Below, in pieces: positions 22,490-33,770 of a stretch of DNA of 64,000 bases. The position numbers and the translations under genes were made by a program. The notes under the pieces are model-generated. The model was given only the letters and a program-made list of their open reading frames with translations, had not been told where the DNA came from and did not search any database. Source of the DNA: Paragonimus skrjabini miyazakii (lineage: Eukaryota; Platyhelminthes; Trematoda; Plagiorchiida; Troglotrematidae). Location: NCBI GenBank assembly GCA_014338405.1, contig JTDE01000175.1, forward strand, positions 245,400-309,399. The letters run 5' to 3'. Every line of letters starts with the position of its first letter. The stretch's first letter is position 1.

Positions 22490-23145
22490 TCCAGCGGCAG
22501 CATTGAAGAGGAAAGACTGGTTATATTTATTATATTCGTTGAGAAGGGTTATCTGGAGCAGTTTAATCGTAAAAATATGCAAATAAACTTCAAGACAGAC
22601 AAACCACAAACTGTAGACAAAAAGTCTGTTTACATTCTCTTGCCCTCCAAGGGTGATGTTGTCGCCGAAACCGTAACCAAGACGCTTAATGTAGCAATCA
22701 ATAAAACATACTTTACAGCTCGACTACGCGTTCAGTTTACCTCTACACCAGTACTGCGCTTCCAGATGAAAAATGCATCGCCTGTTCTTTTGGTGTTTAC
22801 CGTTTCGTTTGCTCCTGTGGAACGGGCTACGTAGGCCAAACAACACAGCGATTATCCGAGCGCATTCGGGAGCACCAACCAGTGTGGCTGACGCGAGGAT
22901 CGATAAGGCCCTTTTCGCGTTTGATCGAGTCAAACCACCTGACTAATCAGACCGATTCGTTCAAGCCAATCTACCGCGTATGTAGGATACAATCGAAACA
23001 GGTCAAAGGTCGTATACTGTCAACTGCAATTTGCCTACGCTCACCACTAATGTGCACCCAAAAACGTTTAGTCAAAACGTTAAGCCTTCCATGGCCGTGT
23101 ACGCATAGACGTGACGCATTTCACACAGATTTCGTACAGCCCATG
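22490..23145 (+). pseudogene. Penelope-like element 3' part with GIY-YIG nuclease (PLE3)
   Basis: C-terminal part of a Penelope-like polyprotein. The pre-nuclease region is open at 22577-22834 (KKSVYILLPSKGDVVAETVT, then RVQFTSTPVLRF). After a frame change the GIY-YIG core reads YRFVCSCGTGYVGQTTQRLS with ERIREHQPVWL (about 22800-22890). It continues to a CVQK/CTQK-type segment and a final LPWP at about 23095, the usual PLE end. Catalytic Tyr, Arg and His/Glu positions look preserved but the frame is split at least twice. It runs towards PLE2, which is on the other strand, so the 3' ends meet near 23150-23175. Confidence 0.87.
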
Positions 23146-23169
23146 TGATCAATCTTACGTAACTAAGTC

Positions 23170-24850
23170 TCATGACTTAAACCAGACAGAAACTGTTGAT
23201 TGACATCTCTCTCCTCAGTGATATGTTACCTACGTCCCCCATCGAACCGGGCATATTCAAAGTATTGAAACAAACCAGTTTCGGATAGTTGACCCGAACT
23301 GTACAGACAACAGCGAACACATGAGTAGGGTCAACCCGGTGATTAGTATCGGCCAAATGTACGACGACTGCATTGTTGACGAATTTGGTCGAATCTGTTC
23401 CAAACCAAGCTGGATAATGTTCTTTGATCCGTTGTGACAAACACTTCTTCGTACGACCTACATATTCTGCTGTACAATAACAAGGGAATGAGTACACAAT
23501 CATGGATTAGTCAAGGGTACGGAGCTTGTCTTGGAGGCTCAAAATCAGAAGGGGGTTGTGCTGAGCCAGCGGTATAGCGCTGCTGCCATGAATATGCGCC
23601 TAAGAATCTGATGAACACGACGGTTAAGTGTACCTGTTGCAATATCACTTTTAAAATGAAAGTTGATGAATAAGGTTTTATTCTCCACCGCGGTAATTGG
23701 ACTTTATGGCGTAGTTACAATCATGTCGCGGGTTACAAAACAATCCGGATAGCCACTTTATGGTAACGCTCTAGCGACTGTCTCTTTTTCCTAATCTGTA
23801 GAGCAAATTTTCGTTGTTCTACTGATCAGATGACGGTGTGGTTTCGTTTTTGCCTCAAAGGTACAAAGCTATTAAATTTTTTTCCTGCCCGATTCATGTG
23901 GCTCTACGATAAACAAAGCGTTGTGAATCACCATCCAATCGCCTATTAAAGTTCAAATCTAGTTTTCTGGTTCCTTTTCGGAAACAAACGTGGTGGCAGG
24001 ATGCGTCAGATTAGATGAGAAAACGACATTAGTTAAATAATGCTCGGATTGCAACAGGACAAAAATATTATCTACGTAGTATTGACAGAGGTACAGATTG
24101 TCAGTAGACTACTCTAACTGTTGATATTCCAACTTGTCTATGAAACTATCCGCTAGCAGTGGGTCCGATGAGGAACCAATTGCAACGCCATCAGTCTGAC
24201 GAGACAGTTCGTTGTTAAATTTTAACTGGACGTTGGGAGTACATAGTAGAAGCATTTCTTTCAACAAAGGTATTGATATGCTTAACCCATTGCTCGACTG
24301 GTTGACGTGTTCACAAATGAAATCAAGCATTTGTGAATAACGAGCAGACGTCTAGCAAACACATTAATTTTCGCCACGTCATTAACAAAATCGAACGTAT
24401 CTGGTAGGCTGTGTGAACACAGTTTCCGGTGAATAAGTTCAAGTCGTTCTGCTAACCACTTTGCTATTGAGTGGTTCGGGAAATTGTGCATATCATAAAT
24501 AAGCCTCAACAGATGATTTGGCATATGGGTCTTGGGTAGACCGTATGGACGAGGACTGACAGAGCCAGTCGGTTTGGGTCGTTCGAAATGTGTGTCTGTA
24601 ATTACTCCGTGTTGCAAAAGTTACTTGAGATTATCTACGATTTGACGTTCGACCACAATTGTTTTGTCTCCCGCAGCTTCAGGTTTGATAAATTTGCTTT
24701 GATCCCAGAGAATCTCCAACATTTTGCCAACGTAGTCTTTCCTTTTCATAATAACTATATCTTCACCTCTGTCGAGATCTTTTCACGTTCGTAGGTTGGT
24801 CTCACGTGATGGAGGTGTTGAGTAATAGTACGATCCTTATGAGTAAACTG
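23170..24850 (-). pseudogene. Penelope-like element, RT plus GIY-YIG nuclease (PLE2)
   Basis: Most complete Penelope-like element in the window, reading downward. GEDIVIMKRKDYVGKM and DQSKFIKPEA (about 24790-24680) open the RT. GSVSPRPYGLPKTH (about 24550) is the PLE hallmark. QTDGVAIGSSSDPLLADSF (about 24200-24140) is the TDGVAMGSPLGPLLAD block, and the catalytic YVDD appears as YYVDN near 24085. NFNRRLDGDSQRFVYRR follows. The nuclease is open at 23503-23177 with YSFPCYCTAEYVGRTKKCLS and RIKEHYPAWF. Several stops and frameshifts separate these blocks. PLEs copy by target-primed reverse transcription using the GIY-YIG nuclease. This copy is dead. Confidence 0.9.
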
Positions 24851-25329
24851 AGTTCGTTTACATTAACAGCAGCAGTTTAGCCAATCTGTTTTGAATTGCT
24901 TCACAGTGGCCTTTGAAGTGGAAATCAACTGAGTGGTCTCGTTACATAGATTTTCAATTTGTACCTCGATCTTTACTTCGTCACCTCTACGGCGTGGACA
25001 ACAAAACTTTGGCCCTAAAGCTACTACATCAAGTAGAATGGTATCAAGCGGAATTTTTCACAAGTTACGCACATACCTTTCTGGGTTGACAGGAAATTGC
25101 GATGTAAGCTTCTCATCACTAATATCGGCCATCGGTTTTAACTGTTTTTTGTGTGTGTTTGTTTGGTAGCGACTGTCTGCAGGTATTCATTAAACCCATA
25201 GCATTCCTCCTCTGTTCCGTGAATATAAAACCTCAATAACAGTAAATGTATTAATACTTCACAGGAGTAAACAATGGTGGCTTCATCAAGGAGTTGCATC
25301 ACAACGTCGTTAAGCAACTTACACAGATT
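24851..25329. other. Possible 5' end of PLE2, otherwise nothing
   Basis: Directly upstream of PLE2 on the minus strand. Short stretches could be diverged N-terminal PLE sequence, but I could not recognise a motif. Ends in an ATGATGATCATG-type simple repeat (25332-25352). Confidence 0.35.
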
Positions 25330-25412
25330 TATGATGATCATGATGATCATGTTCAACTTGAAATTAACCAAATCCCCGACTACTCATTAGTAATCTAAAA
25401 TATCGCCTAGCA
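25330..25412 (+). repeat. SINE 3'-end fragment
   Basis: GTTCAACTTGAAATTAACCA with the following CCGACTACTCAT matches the sequence at 37157-37200, which follows the SINE body there. It is an isolated 3' end preceded by an ATGATC-type simple repeat. Confidence 0.6.
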
Positions 25413-25489
25413 GGTTTAATGAGATCGGAGATTTCGACCTGTCTGGGAAGTCCTAAACGCGGGGTTATCGATTGGAGTTAACAGACAGT

Positions 25490-25815
25490 AACTGCGTCTT
25501 CATTTCGAGACGATCGGGCAACCTGATCATTACTCACAAGCGAAAGTGGTTGAGCGTTCACACACGATAATTCGGTCGTGCCTAATGTGTGGTCAATGGC
25601 ACAGTGGTAAGCACGGTTGCCTCATGAACAGCGTGGCCGTGGTTCTAGTCCCGGTAGTGGCGATGAGATGCACTACTGACGAGCTCTAATGAGAGCGAAA
25701 CTCGAATCTAGTGCTTCTTTTCGAAAGGGGCCGACTGGAAAGTCTATGGGGATGCGACAGCTGCGATCAATTGTGGGTGATGTTCAACTTGAAAATAGAA
25801 AAAAAATGTTTGGAT
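25490..25815 (+). mobile_element. tRNA-derived SINE, copy S3 (reference copy)
   Basis: Best copy of a dispersed tRNA-derived SINE. The Pol III A box is TGGCACAGTGGT (25597-25608) and the B box GGTTCTAGTCCC (25641-25652), with spacing normal for tRNA promoters. The B box differs from the GGTTCGANTCC consensus only at the G. The 5' lead contains GACGATCGGGCAACCTGATC. The unique body includes CACTACTGACGAGCTCTAAT, GGGGCCGACTGGAAAGTC and TGGGTGATGTTCAACTTG, ending in an A-rich stretch near 25800-25815. Related copies: 14520, 21700, 28010, 36720 and 53610. Confidence 0.88.
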
Positions 25816-26496
25816 CGCATGAACAGTAACAAATCATTAGCAATGTGAAATAATTATTTTCCTGAATGACCGAGAACCACAGATGTCGCAGTGTTTTCTT
25901 ACAGATATGACACTGACTTTATTTTGCCGCTTTGTTGTTAGACAGTTTTCTCTTATCTTCCTGGATGTATGAGATAAAACACGTTTGTTGTTTTGCATGC
26001 AGAATTGTTATAGCTAATCGACTTTTGCATACAACCACTGTCCATTGTTTAGATCAGAATCGACTGTTGTACATCCGCTGCATGTTAGCAGCAGTGTCGA
26101 CTCCATACTTATTCTCATTGTGGAATAAACCAGTGTTGAGTTTTTGTCAGTTGACTGAGCATGCGCACTTTGATCCGGAGTTGCCCGGTATTCTTGTAGT
26201 ACTTGTGTTGTGACCGCAAAAGGTGCTTGCCCTGCGACGTTGTTTGCCGCATGAAATCCCATACAGGTTATGTTAAAACATCGGACTACGAACGCGTGCA
26301 CTCATGTGCATGGCTCACGTACATTCACACACCGTGGGCAGCAGTACACGGTCATTCGCTCTAGCAACACGTTCCCCATAGTGCGTACACACTGTTCCAA
26401 TAGTCACTTCTGGTCCATCGTCTTCCTGATGTCAAGCCCTGCTCTTTAGTTCCCGAATGTACGCACTACACTACACACAAACGAAGCTGCCGGCTA
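25816..26496. other. No recognisable gene
   Basis: Open frames on opposite strands at 25932-26213 and 26014-26301 overlap. Neither has a recognisable domain. Confidence 0.45.
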
Positions 26497-26863
26497 TGCA
26501 ACACTTGAAATCAGGGACTTCGAATAGCCTTCGAAATAGTACTTGAATCGAAACCTTCCGCATAAGTAATTAGAAGACCTCGGACTGGTTGCAATGAGCA
26601 GCGGTTAGTAGTGACAAGAACTCGCATTTATAGATGTACATCAGTAAAGTCTGTCATTGACTGGTGCACATGCAGTCATAAACTACAAGCTGATTGGCGC
26701 AATACAGAAAAAGGAACTTGGCAAGTAACGGGAAATGTAACACCGAAGCAGTCCGTCCAATCCTGATGTGGTACCTTGACACAACGTGTGGATTGGTCCC
26801 TTAATTAATCGTCAATTGTATCGAGGTTTGGATAGGCGGTAATTCTAGTAGATTTTCACCACA
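26497..26863 (-). mobile_element. LTR of an LTR retrotransposon (copy L1)
   Basis: Homologous over its whole length to the solo LTR at 31994-32387. Both begin TG and end CA: TGCAACACTTGAAATCAGGG here, ending in the TTTTCACCACA region at 26863. A TATAAATGCG motif on the minus strand (about 26634) suggests transcription in the minus direction. The five bases flanking each side (GGCTA and ATTTT) are not duplicated, so this copy may be one end of a larger, otherwise unrecognised element, or its flanks have rearranged. Confidence 0.75.
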
Positions 26864-28009
26864 ATTTTGTAAGAAGCCGACTATCCAGTATGAAGAGTTT
26901 TCGTAGTTATCAGAAAGTTCTGTTTTTGTTTTTACTGGAACTCCTTCGCAGCTTAATTGTAACATCCTCACTAGTGTTGTAAGTCGTTTGCTGGATGCAC
27001 GTGCTAATTTCCAACTGGTGGAAAATGAGCAGTTGCAACGTTATAAACTTTAACGAATGGAGCTTCCACCAGACGCAAAACTACATCTATTGCTAAAGGT
27101 TGGGAGTTTCACAAGTCCGGATCTTTTGCACTCAAATACAATAAACTGTTGTATACAAATATTCCGTTTTAACATCCACCAACATCTCATACTTGCCTGA
27201 CGTGATTGGCATAAATGTAACTAGCAGTTTCCCCGTTTTCAGTGGCGTTGCTTGTTCGTCCATTATGAGAACTGTTAACAGTTATAAATTTCATGGTGAA
27301 CTTTCGAAAACATTTCATATCAGAGTGATTGCCGTACCCTCGCCTGTTGCGACTGGTCTTGTTGTCAGAACGGTAGCGCTTCTTGATCTCACTACACCAG
27401 AGTGGCGGCAGGGCTTGCAGTAATTTCGATCTTTCCGCACCAAAAATACTGTGCACTCAACCGGAAATTTGTCAACCACTAAACACCTCCGGATCCTACA
27501 AAACGTCCTTAAATACGGTGCATTTACAGTGACTGTTGACAGTTCAGAATATTGGTTTAACGATAAAATCGAAAATGCATTATGTGCACCATGAATCGAG
27601 CATGTGTACTTCCTTCCTGGACAAAGGGTAACCGTGTACACGTTCTCCATGGGTGCGTAACCACTGCGTAAATTAGTCAACTTCCAACAAACCTTATCTG
27701 CTATCCGAACAGTCTGATGATAAGGTGTACATATTACCTCGGCCTACTGTTTGCTGGTGCTGATCACCGCTCCTAAAATCCAATTATCGCACCATTAGCC
27801 GTATTGGTGTTATTTCTTCAGCTGACCGCGCCGCCACCTTAGCGTGTACTGATTGGACTGAAGAAACAGTCGGTATAGTCATCATGGTTGTACGCAAAAG
27901 ACCACATGAACTCTTGCTGTCAAACGCCAGCTGTGTGGCCAATTTGAGGAGTGATCCTTCACTCACCTGGGGTAAAGGAAGCATCTCGTTATTTACGGGT
28001 AAGCATTAG
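26864..28009. other. No recognisable gene
   Basis: Overlapping antiparallel open frames at 27187-27456, 27193-27423 and 27315-27680 match nothing I can name. If the LTR at 26497-26863 is transcribed on the minus strand and is a 3' LTR, internal element sequence could lie here, but no gag or pol motif is visible. Confidence 0.4.
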
Positions 28010-28330
28010 GGTATACTCTGATTAGCATGACCTGAACATCACTCAATTGATTGCAGCCCTGACGATTACTCGCAAGCTAATAGGACTGAGAGTTTTCGTA
28101 GGATAATTCAGTCGTGTCTAATGCGGGGTTATTGGCACCGTGATGAACACTGTTGTCTGACGAAAGTGCGACCTGGGGTTTGCATCCCGACTGTGGATTT
28201 ACTGACCAACTCCAAAGAGAGTTAAACTCATGAATAATGCTTCTGTTCAAAAGAGGCTGGCTGAAAAGCCTATGGAATGAGATAACCGTGATCACTTATG
28301 AATGTTGTTCAATTCAGACAAATCATATTT
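28010..28330 (+). mobile_element. tRNA-derived SINE, copy S4
   Basis: A box TGGCACCGTGAT (28133-28144) and B box GGTTTGCATCC (28177-28187) are in the same relative positions as in S3. It is followed by diverged body sequence with GGCTGGCTGAAAAGCCTATGG and TGTTGTTCAATTCAG. Confidence 0.75.
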
Positions 28331-31300
28331 GTGTTGTCAGTGTCACACCCGTATTCACCTTATTTGGAATCACGGTGTGTGTATGTTACAGTTGCAGTGT
28401 GGATCATCATGACATTTTGAATGTTCTAGAACGTAAGTGCCTTTATCCATCTTCATGATCGGACCTAGATAGGCGATTTCTCCCTAAATTGGAGGGAGTG
28501 TGTAATTTATATACGTAGAATACATGCAGAATATACAGAATATATGTAGCATTTACGAATGCAGGAAAGGTCAGGGAATGATAGCAATTCCAGAAATAAA
28601 AGGCTACATGACTCGGAACCTTGAAAACAGCCAAAATTAAACTTTTGCTCATTTTGTTGTTAACTGACACTTCAACTCCAACAGCCTGGTTGCCTTGATA
28701 GCTCAACGTCCAACCGGCCAGACAGGCGAGTTTTGCCTAGCGAAGTGGCAGATTGTTGGACGTGTCCATGTAACACTGACGCATCGAAGTAGACGATTTG
28801 TTGTGTGCACTTCGGCTTGTAAAGTCACGACATAAATTCAGTCCAGAGCGTGCTCGCCCATAATCCTAGCTTTGCTGAGGAAGTTCAAGCCAGATCTTTC
28901 TTCCCAGTCATTCTGAGGTCACCGAATTGAATAGCAATTCACTGGACCTCCCCAACATAGGTTCTTAAACTATTCCCGCCGACCCACTTTTGTAGCCAAG
29001 GTGTGCACAACACACATTCATTCGGAATAATAGTAGAGAGCCTCCAAGCAGTGAAGTGAACCAGTTATGCTCGCAAAAAGAGAGGGTCAATTTTAACATG
29101 CACGCTTAATGAACAGTGCTTTACGAACAGAAATTGCCTGCATATAAGCTGGGCAATACGATGTTTGTATGCGCACGAATGTGCATTATCTCGGGTGGCT
29201 TTACGTGACTTATGGTCAAAGCTGAAAGGAGCGAAGGTCTACACCTGAGTATGATATTGATTTCTATTACTATGCTTGATTGCTTAAAAGTAAGTTCTTG
29301 AATGCAGGCAGCTACAGAGTCATGACCGATCAAGTGAGTGCTAGCAAAAGAGTATCCCTCCATACTTGAATAGTCGCCAGTAGGAACCAACAGGTTTAAG
29401 CTTGTTAAACCACAGTTGAAACATATAAGCCAGCCGTTTCTACTGATTGTCCGTTAAACTTGCGGACCAACTTTGGGGTAGCGTGGAGACAGCACGAGAC
29501 AGCATTCTTTCGAAGTAGGGGTTCCAACAACAGTCCTATAAAAAGAAACAACAAGAAACAAGCATGAGCCAAAGGCTCAGTAGGTCATGCACACGATTTA
29601 CACAGACGAAAACTAAAACGGCGTTAACAACATAGCAGCACGGTCTATCACACAGTTGAAAGTCAACCCGTACGCGATTCCTGATTTCGACTGCACGTTA
29701 CACAATATGATTTGTTCAAACAGAACTTTGTCCCCTCGCTGGAACATGATCGCTGGTTGGTATGGACGTTGGTTCGGTCAAATGGTAACCAGAATCCGAA
29801 ATCAAAAGGATGAATCTGAACACACTCAAAAAATTTGTTCGCATTTTTACGGTACGAGAACTTTTGGCTGAAAGTACACTGACCATAACCTGATTAGCTA
29901 ATTGCATCTGCTAAATATACACAGGCTAACTCAAGCTGACAGACATTGGCTGAGTGCGACAGCCATGGAAAGTCAACATCGATTATACACCGTTGGTAAT
30001 CACTCAAAGCATCAACACAACCATAATAGATCACCAGAACATATTTTTTTCGATTTTTCTTTCAAACGACCCATGCTAAGTGAAAGTTCAGTTTCATATT
30101 TGTCACTGAGTTTTATCCAAGTCAGGCAAATAGTACGTTTTTGTCATTTCTGTTTCAGATTGATCGCGTTGGTCATTTAGATGGTTGTCCTATTCCTTCT
30201 TGTCCCCTCATCTCCGTTTTTCCCCACGTGCGTGTGACCTCTGCAAATAATTTCGTATACAGTATGAATTCTATACCGAATTCTTTTTCGTGGTTTATCA
30301 AATCCAGGGTTGGGTCAAGATCACACTGTACCTTCTACTTCAGGTTATAGTTAAGGTTTTACACATCAGAAGAAATACTGCCTTACTCCGGCATGCATCT
30401 TTGTAAATTTTCTGTTAATTCTTTTTATAGTCATGCTGCTCGTTGTAACAAAGTATCTGTTTTTGATAACGAGGTGACACTTTTATTGCAGAACAAGTAT
30501 ATCTGTTTTCTGTACAATTATCAACAGTAGGATTCGGTTATGTCAAGTCGAACACAACGAACGGATAACGTGCGTGGTCGTCCGTGCATCAAATCCCGAG
30601 GGAAGTCATTCGTAATTTTCACAGTTAAAAATCCCTCAAGGTCACTATCTCCGCGTTTCAAATCCTAACTGTTCAAGATATTTACCGTACACGGATCAAG
30701 ACGATTGAACTCAAGAGAGTTCGTTCATCTAACCAAACCAAAACTCGATACATAACAGTCCCTTTAGATAGAATTTTGAGAAACAACTTAACGGACAATT
30801 AGTCTCCTTAGCATTCTCTTAGTTTCAGTAGGAATACGAAGTGATGAACATACGTTTTCAAAATCGTATAGTCAGGCCAACAGGTATACATTTATATGCT
30901 GAAATATTACGCAAATATTCTCTGCTTACTGTAGTAGTGTAAGCTGTATCTTCCCAATTAGATAGACCAAATGCGATTTATGCCTCTTGATTGGTGAATT
31001 GCTTTGGTCGCTGCAAGACAAATTTGATGGATTGATCTGCAAAGGCGAGTTAGTCTCAGAGCTGCTAGATCCCTACTGAACAGCCTATCCTAACGAAAAG
31101 CTATAACCTACATTACCGGATAGTTATTTATTGATAAAATGAAACAGCGTATGTAACAATAAGGAAATGTTCCATAATTACGTAACTTTCAAGACAAATC
31201 CTCGGTTTTTTATCAACGGATGTTTATCTTCGGTTTGAACATGGCATGTCATGGTCTACTCCTTTGAATTGGTTTTCCAACATTTGCTATCACTTCCCTA

Positions 31301-31696
31301 CTATTTCAACTGCAATTTCGACGTCAATAAGCGCTCGTCCAATTGTATTCTCTCAACCACCAAACAATTGGAGGAAACAAGAGCTAACGCGAACAGCACT
31401 TCCGTTGCTTATCAATCTTTGTCTTCTCTCGGGAATATCATTGCCTTTAAGCATCTCTCAGGTTGACATGTGTATACGACCAGCAAATAACACAGCCTTC
31501 AGGAATACTAACGTACGGCATCAATACCAAAGCAAATAAACGCCGCAGTATTAGGCTAAACTCTTTGTCATCGCTGAAACTAAAACCGGACAGATTTGAC
31601 TGATCTCTTACAGTCGCACGCACCAAAATGAAGGCAGTAAATATCGAGAATTTTAATTTTAAAGACACCGACTGAATCTATTTCCAAGGACATTAG
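28331..31696. other. 3.4 kb without recognisable content
   Basis: Longest blank stretch. Open frames are short (up to 97 codons at 31246-31539) and overlap on several frames. At 31251-31466 a 71-codon plus-strand frame ends next to CTCTCAGGTTGAC, which could be an exon/donor boundary, but no acceptor or homology supports it. Confidence 0.4.
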
Positions 31697-33546
31697 TTAG
31701 TGTCCTCGACTACGGCTCAAGGAAGCAGTCAGGGTCTTCATATTTTGTGACCACGTTGTTGGTTGACCACCACGCGGTTTTACCCAACTGTTGGTGGCCT
31801 CAGCATATAATGCCCGGTACGGTAAACGACCAGATGACATACGGAGTACGTAACCCAACCATCGCAAGCTGTGTACCATGATTAATTGGCCGATTGATCG
31901 CGCATCCCGAGCGTTCCGGAATACGCACCGGCGAACTGACACATTGCTCACGCGATCAGTCCACTTAATATGGGCCAATTGGCGGAGACAACGTGTAATA
32001 CTCGGAAATAGGGACTTCGAATAGCCCTAGAAATTGTACTAGGATTGAAACCTCCCGCGCAAGTAATAAGCAGATGACCTCGCACTGGTTGCAGTTAGCA
32101 GTTCATATTCGGGAGACAAGAAGCCGAATTTATGGATGTACAACAGTATTAAAGAAATCATACTCACTCATTGGCTGATCATATGGACACATACAAAGTC
32201 ACAAAATGAATGTTAATTGGTTCAATACGAAACAAAGAAATAAGCGAATAACAGAAGGCGTAACATTGAGACTGTTCGTACAATCCTGATGTAGTATCTT
32301 CAACGCGACGTTTGGATTGGTCTCTTGTTAGAACTCTTATTGTGTTGGGGTTTGGATAAGCGGTGAATCGAGTAGATTTTCATCACACAACGATGGTCAT
32401 ACACATCAAGCCTGTTGATATCTTCTTTGCGAACAGGCCACGTTTCCGAACCATAAAGCAAAATGGAAAGTACACAGGCATTATATACCCTTCCCTTCAG
32501 CGACAACCGGACGTCTTTTCGACGCCACAGATGACGCAGTTTGGCAAAGGCAACTCGAGCCTTTACAATCCTCGCTGATATCTCATCAGCAACATTACAA
32601 GCTGACGAGATAGTGCTACCCAATTATGTGAAACTGTCCACAGTCTCAAGCGGATGACCTGCAATGAAGAAAATAGGAGTCGAAGTGCCCCAGTCTTGAA
32701 GCAACACTTTATACTTTGAAGGTGCAAAGCACATTCCATACAAACCAGCTCGGTCGGTCAACCTGTCCAGCATGGTTTGCATGTTTTCGTCAGAGGAGCT
32801 AAGTAAGACAATGTCGTCTGCATACTCCAGATCGGTTAATCTAGCGCCAGGAAGGAGCTCAACACCAAGCCCACTGTATTCCCGAATCGCATCCTCCAGA
32901 ATATCGTCCATGACAAAATTGAACAGAAAGGGGGAAATCGGACACCCTTGACGAACACCACTAGAAGTGAAGAACGCCCGAGACAATTGTCCATAAACTC
33001 TCACTCTGCTTGCAGAGTGGGCATACAGTGATCTCAATAGATTCACGTATTTCCCTGGTACTCCCTTGCGAAGGAGACAGCTCCAGAGAACGTTACGAGC
33101 AACTGAGTCGAAAGCAGCCTTTAGGTCCAAAAAGACCACGACTGTCAGCTGTCTGTAACAGTGCCGATGTTCCAAGATCCGTCGCAAGGTAAAAATATGA
33201 TCAACGCACCCTCAACCGGATCGGATCCTGCCTGTTCTTCACGTATCCGACTTTCTATGGGCTTAGTGAGCCGACGTAAAATGAGACCAGTGAGTAACTT
33301 GGACGCAATAGACACCAAACTTATGTCTCTGTGGTTGTCACATAGACATCTGGCGCCATTTTTGAAAACGGGAATGACTGTTGATAAGCACCAATCACGA
33401 GGTACCTCTTCAGTTTCCCAAATCGTCTGGAGGAGTTTTGTCAGTTCTGACATCAACCTCTCCCCACCATCCTTGAAAAGAGAAGGAGGGAGGAGGTCTG
33501 GATCAGGAGCCTCATTACGCTTCAATAACTTGAGCTCCAGAGTCAC
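31697..33546 (-). pseudogene. RTE A2 reverse transcriptase
   Basis: Reverse transcriptase of copy A2. Fingers at 33546-33145 (RNEAPDPDLLPPSLF, VPRDWCLSTVIPVFKNG). After one frame change the palm lies in a 187-codon open stretch at 33187-32624 with VFLDLKAAFDSVARN, SGVRQGCPISPFLFNFVMDD and LEYADDIVLL (intact YADD). It continues as GSTISSACNVADEI and RHLWRRKDVRLSLKGRVYNA (32623-32300). The solo LTR then intervenes and VSVRRCVFRNARD with RWLGYVLRM resume at 31978-31697. Only a few lesions separate it from an intact frame, far fewer than in A1. Confidence 0.92.
31994..32387 (-). mobile_element. Solo LTR (394 bp) with 5-bp target duplication (copy L2)
   Basis: Precise insertion into RTE copy A2. 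Flanking CAACG is present on both sides (31989-31993 and 32388-32392). The homologous empty site in copy A1 reads as one continuous GAGACAACGATG (minus strand of about 7310-7330). The insert begins TGTAATACTC and ends TCATCACA, that is TG...CA. A 5-bp duplication with TG...CA ends and no internal coding region is the signature of a solo LTR left by recombination between the two LTRs of a retrotransposon. The related copy at 26497-26863 is 367 bp. Confidence 0.9.
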
Positions 33547-33770
33547 TTCTGCGTCAGATGGAGCACCGTCTGGACTACAAAACTGACCAATCGGGTCCCG
33601 TTGTCCACATTGTCTGGTTGAGGCTAGCTGAACTGCTCTTCAAAATGTTCAGCCCACCTGTCAAGTCGGCGCAATTAACTGGTAATAAGTGAACCATCTT
33701 TTTCACATATGGACTCACTTACACCGACTCGACGGCCAGTACAACCACGGATCAGGGAAAAAACCTTCTG

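Noticed and set aside
25597..25652. Functional tRNA gene
   Set aside because: A and B boxes are good but no cloverleaf can be closed, and the same sequence with a common body recurs at several places. It is a SINE.
31447..31668. Minus frame with a signal-peptide-like start
   Set aside because: The first codon would be GTG, the hydrophobic stretch is short, and there is no splice or homology support.
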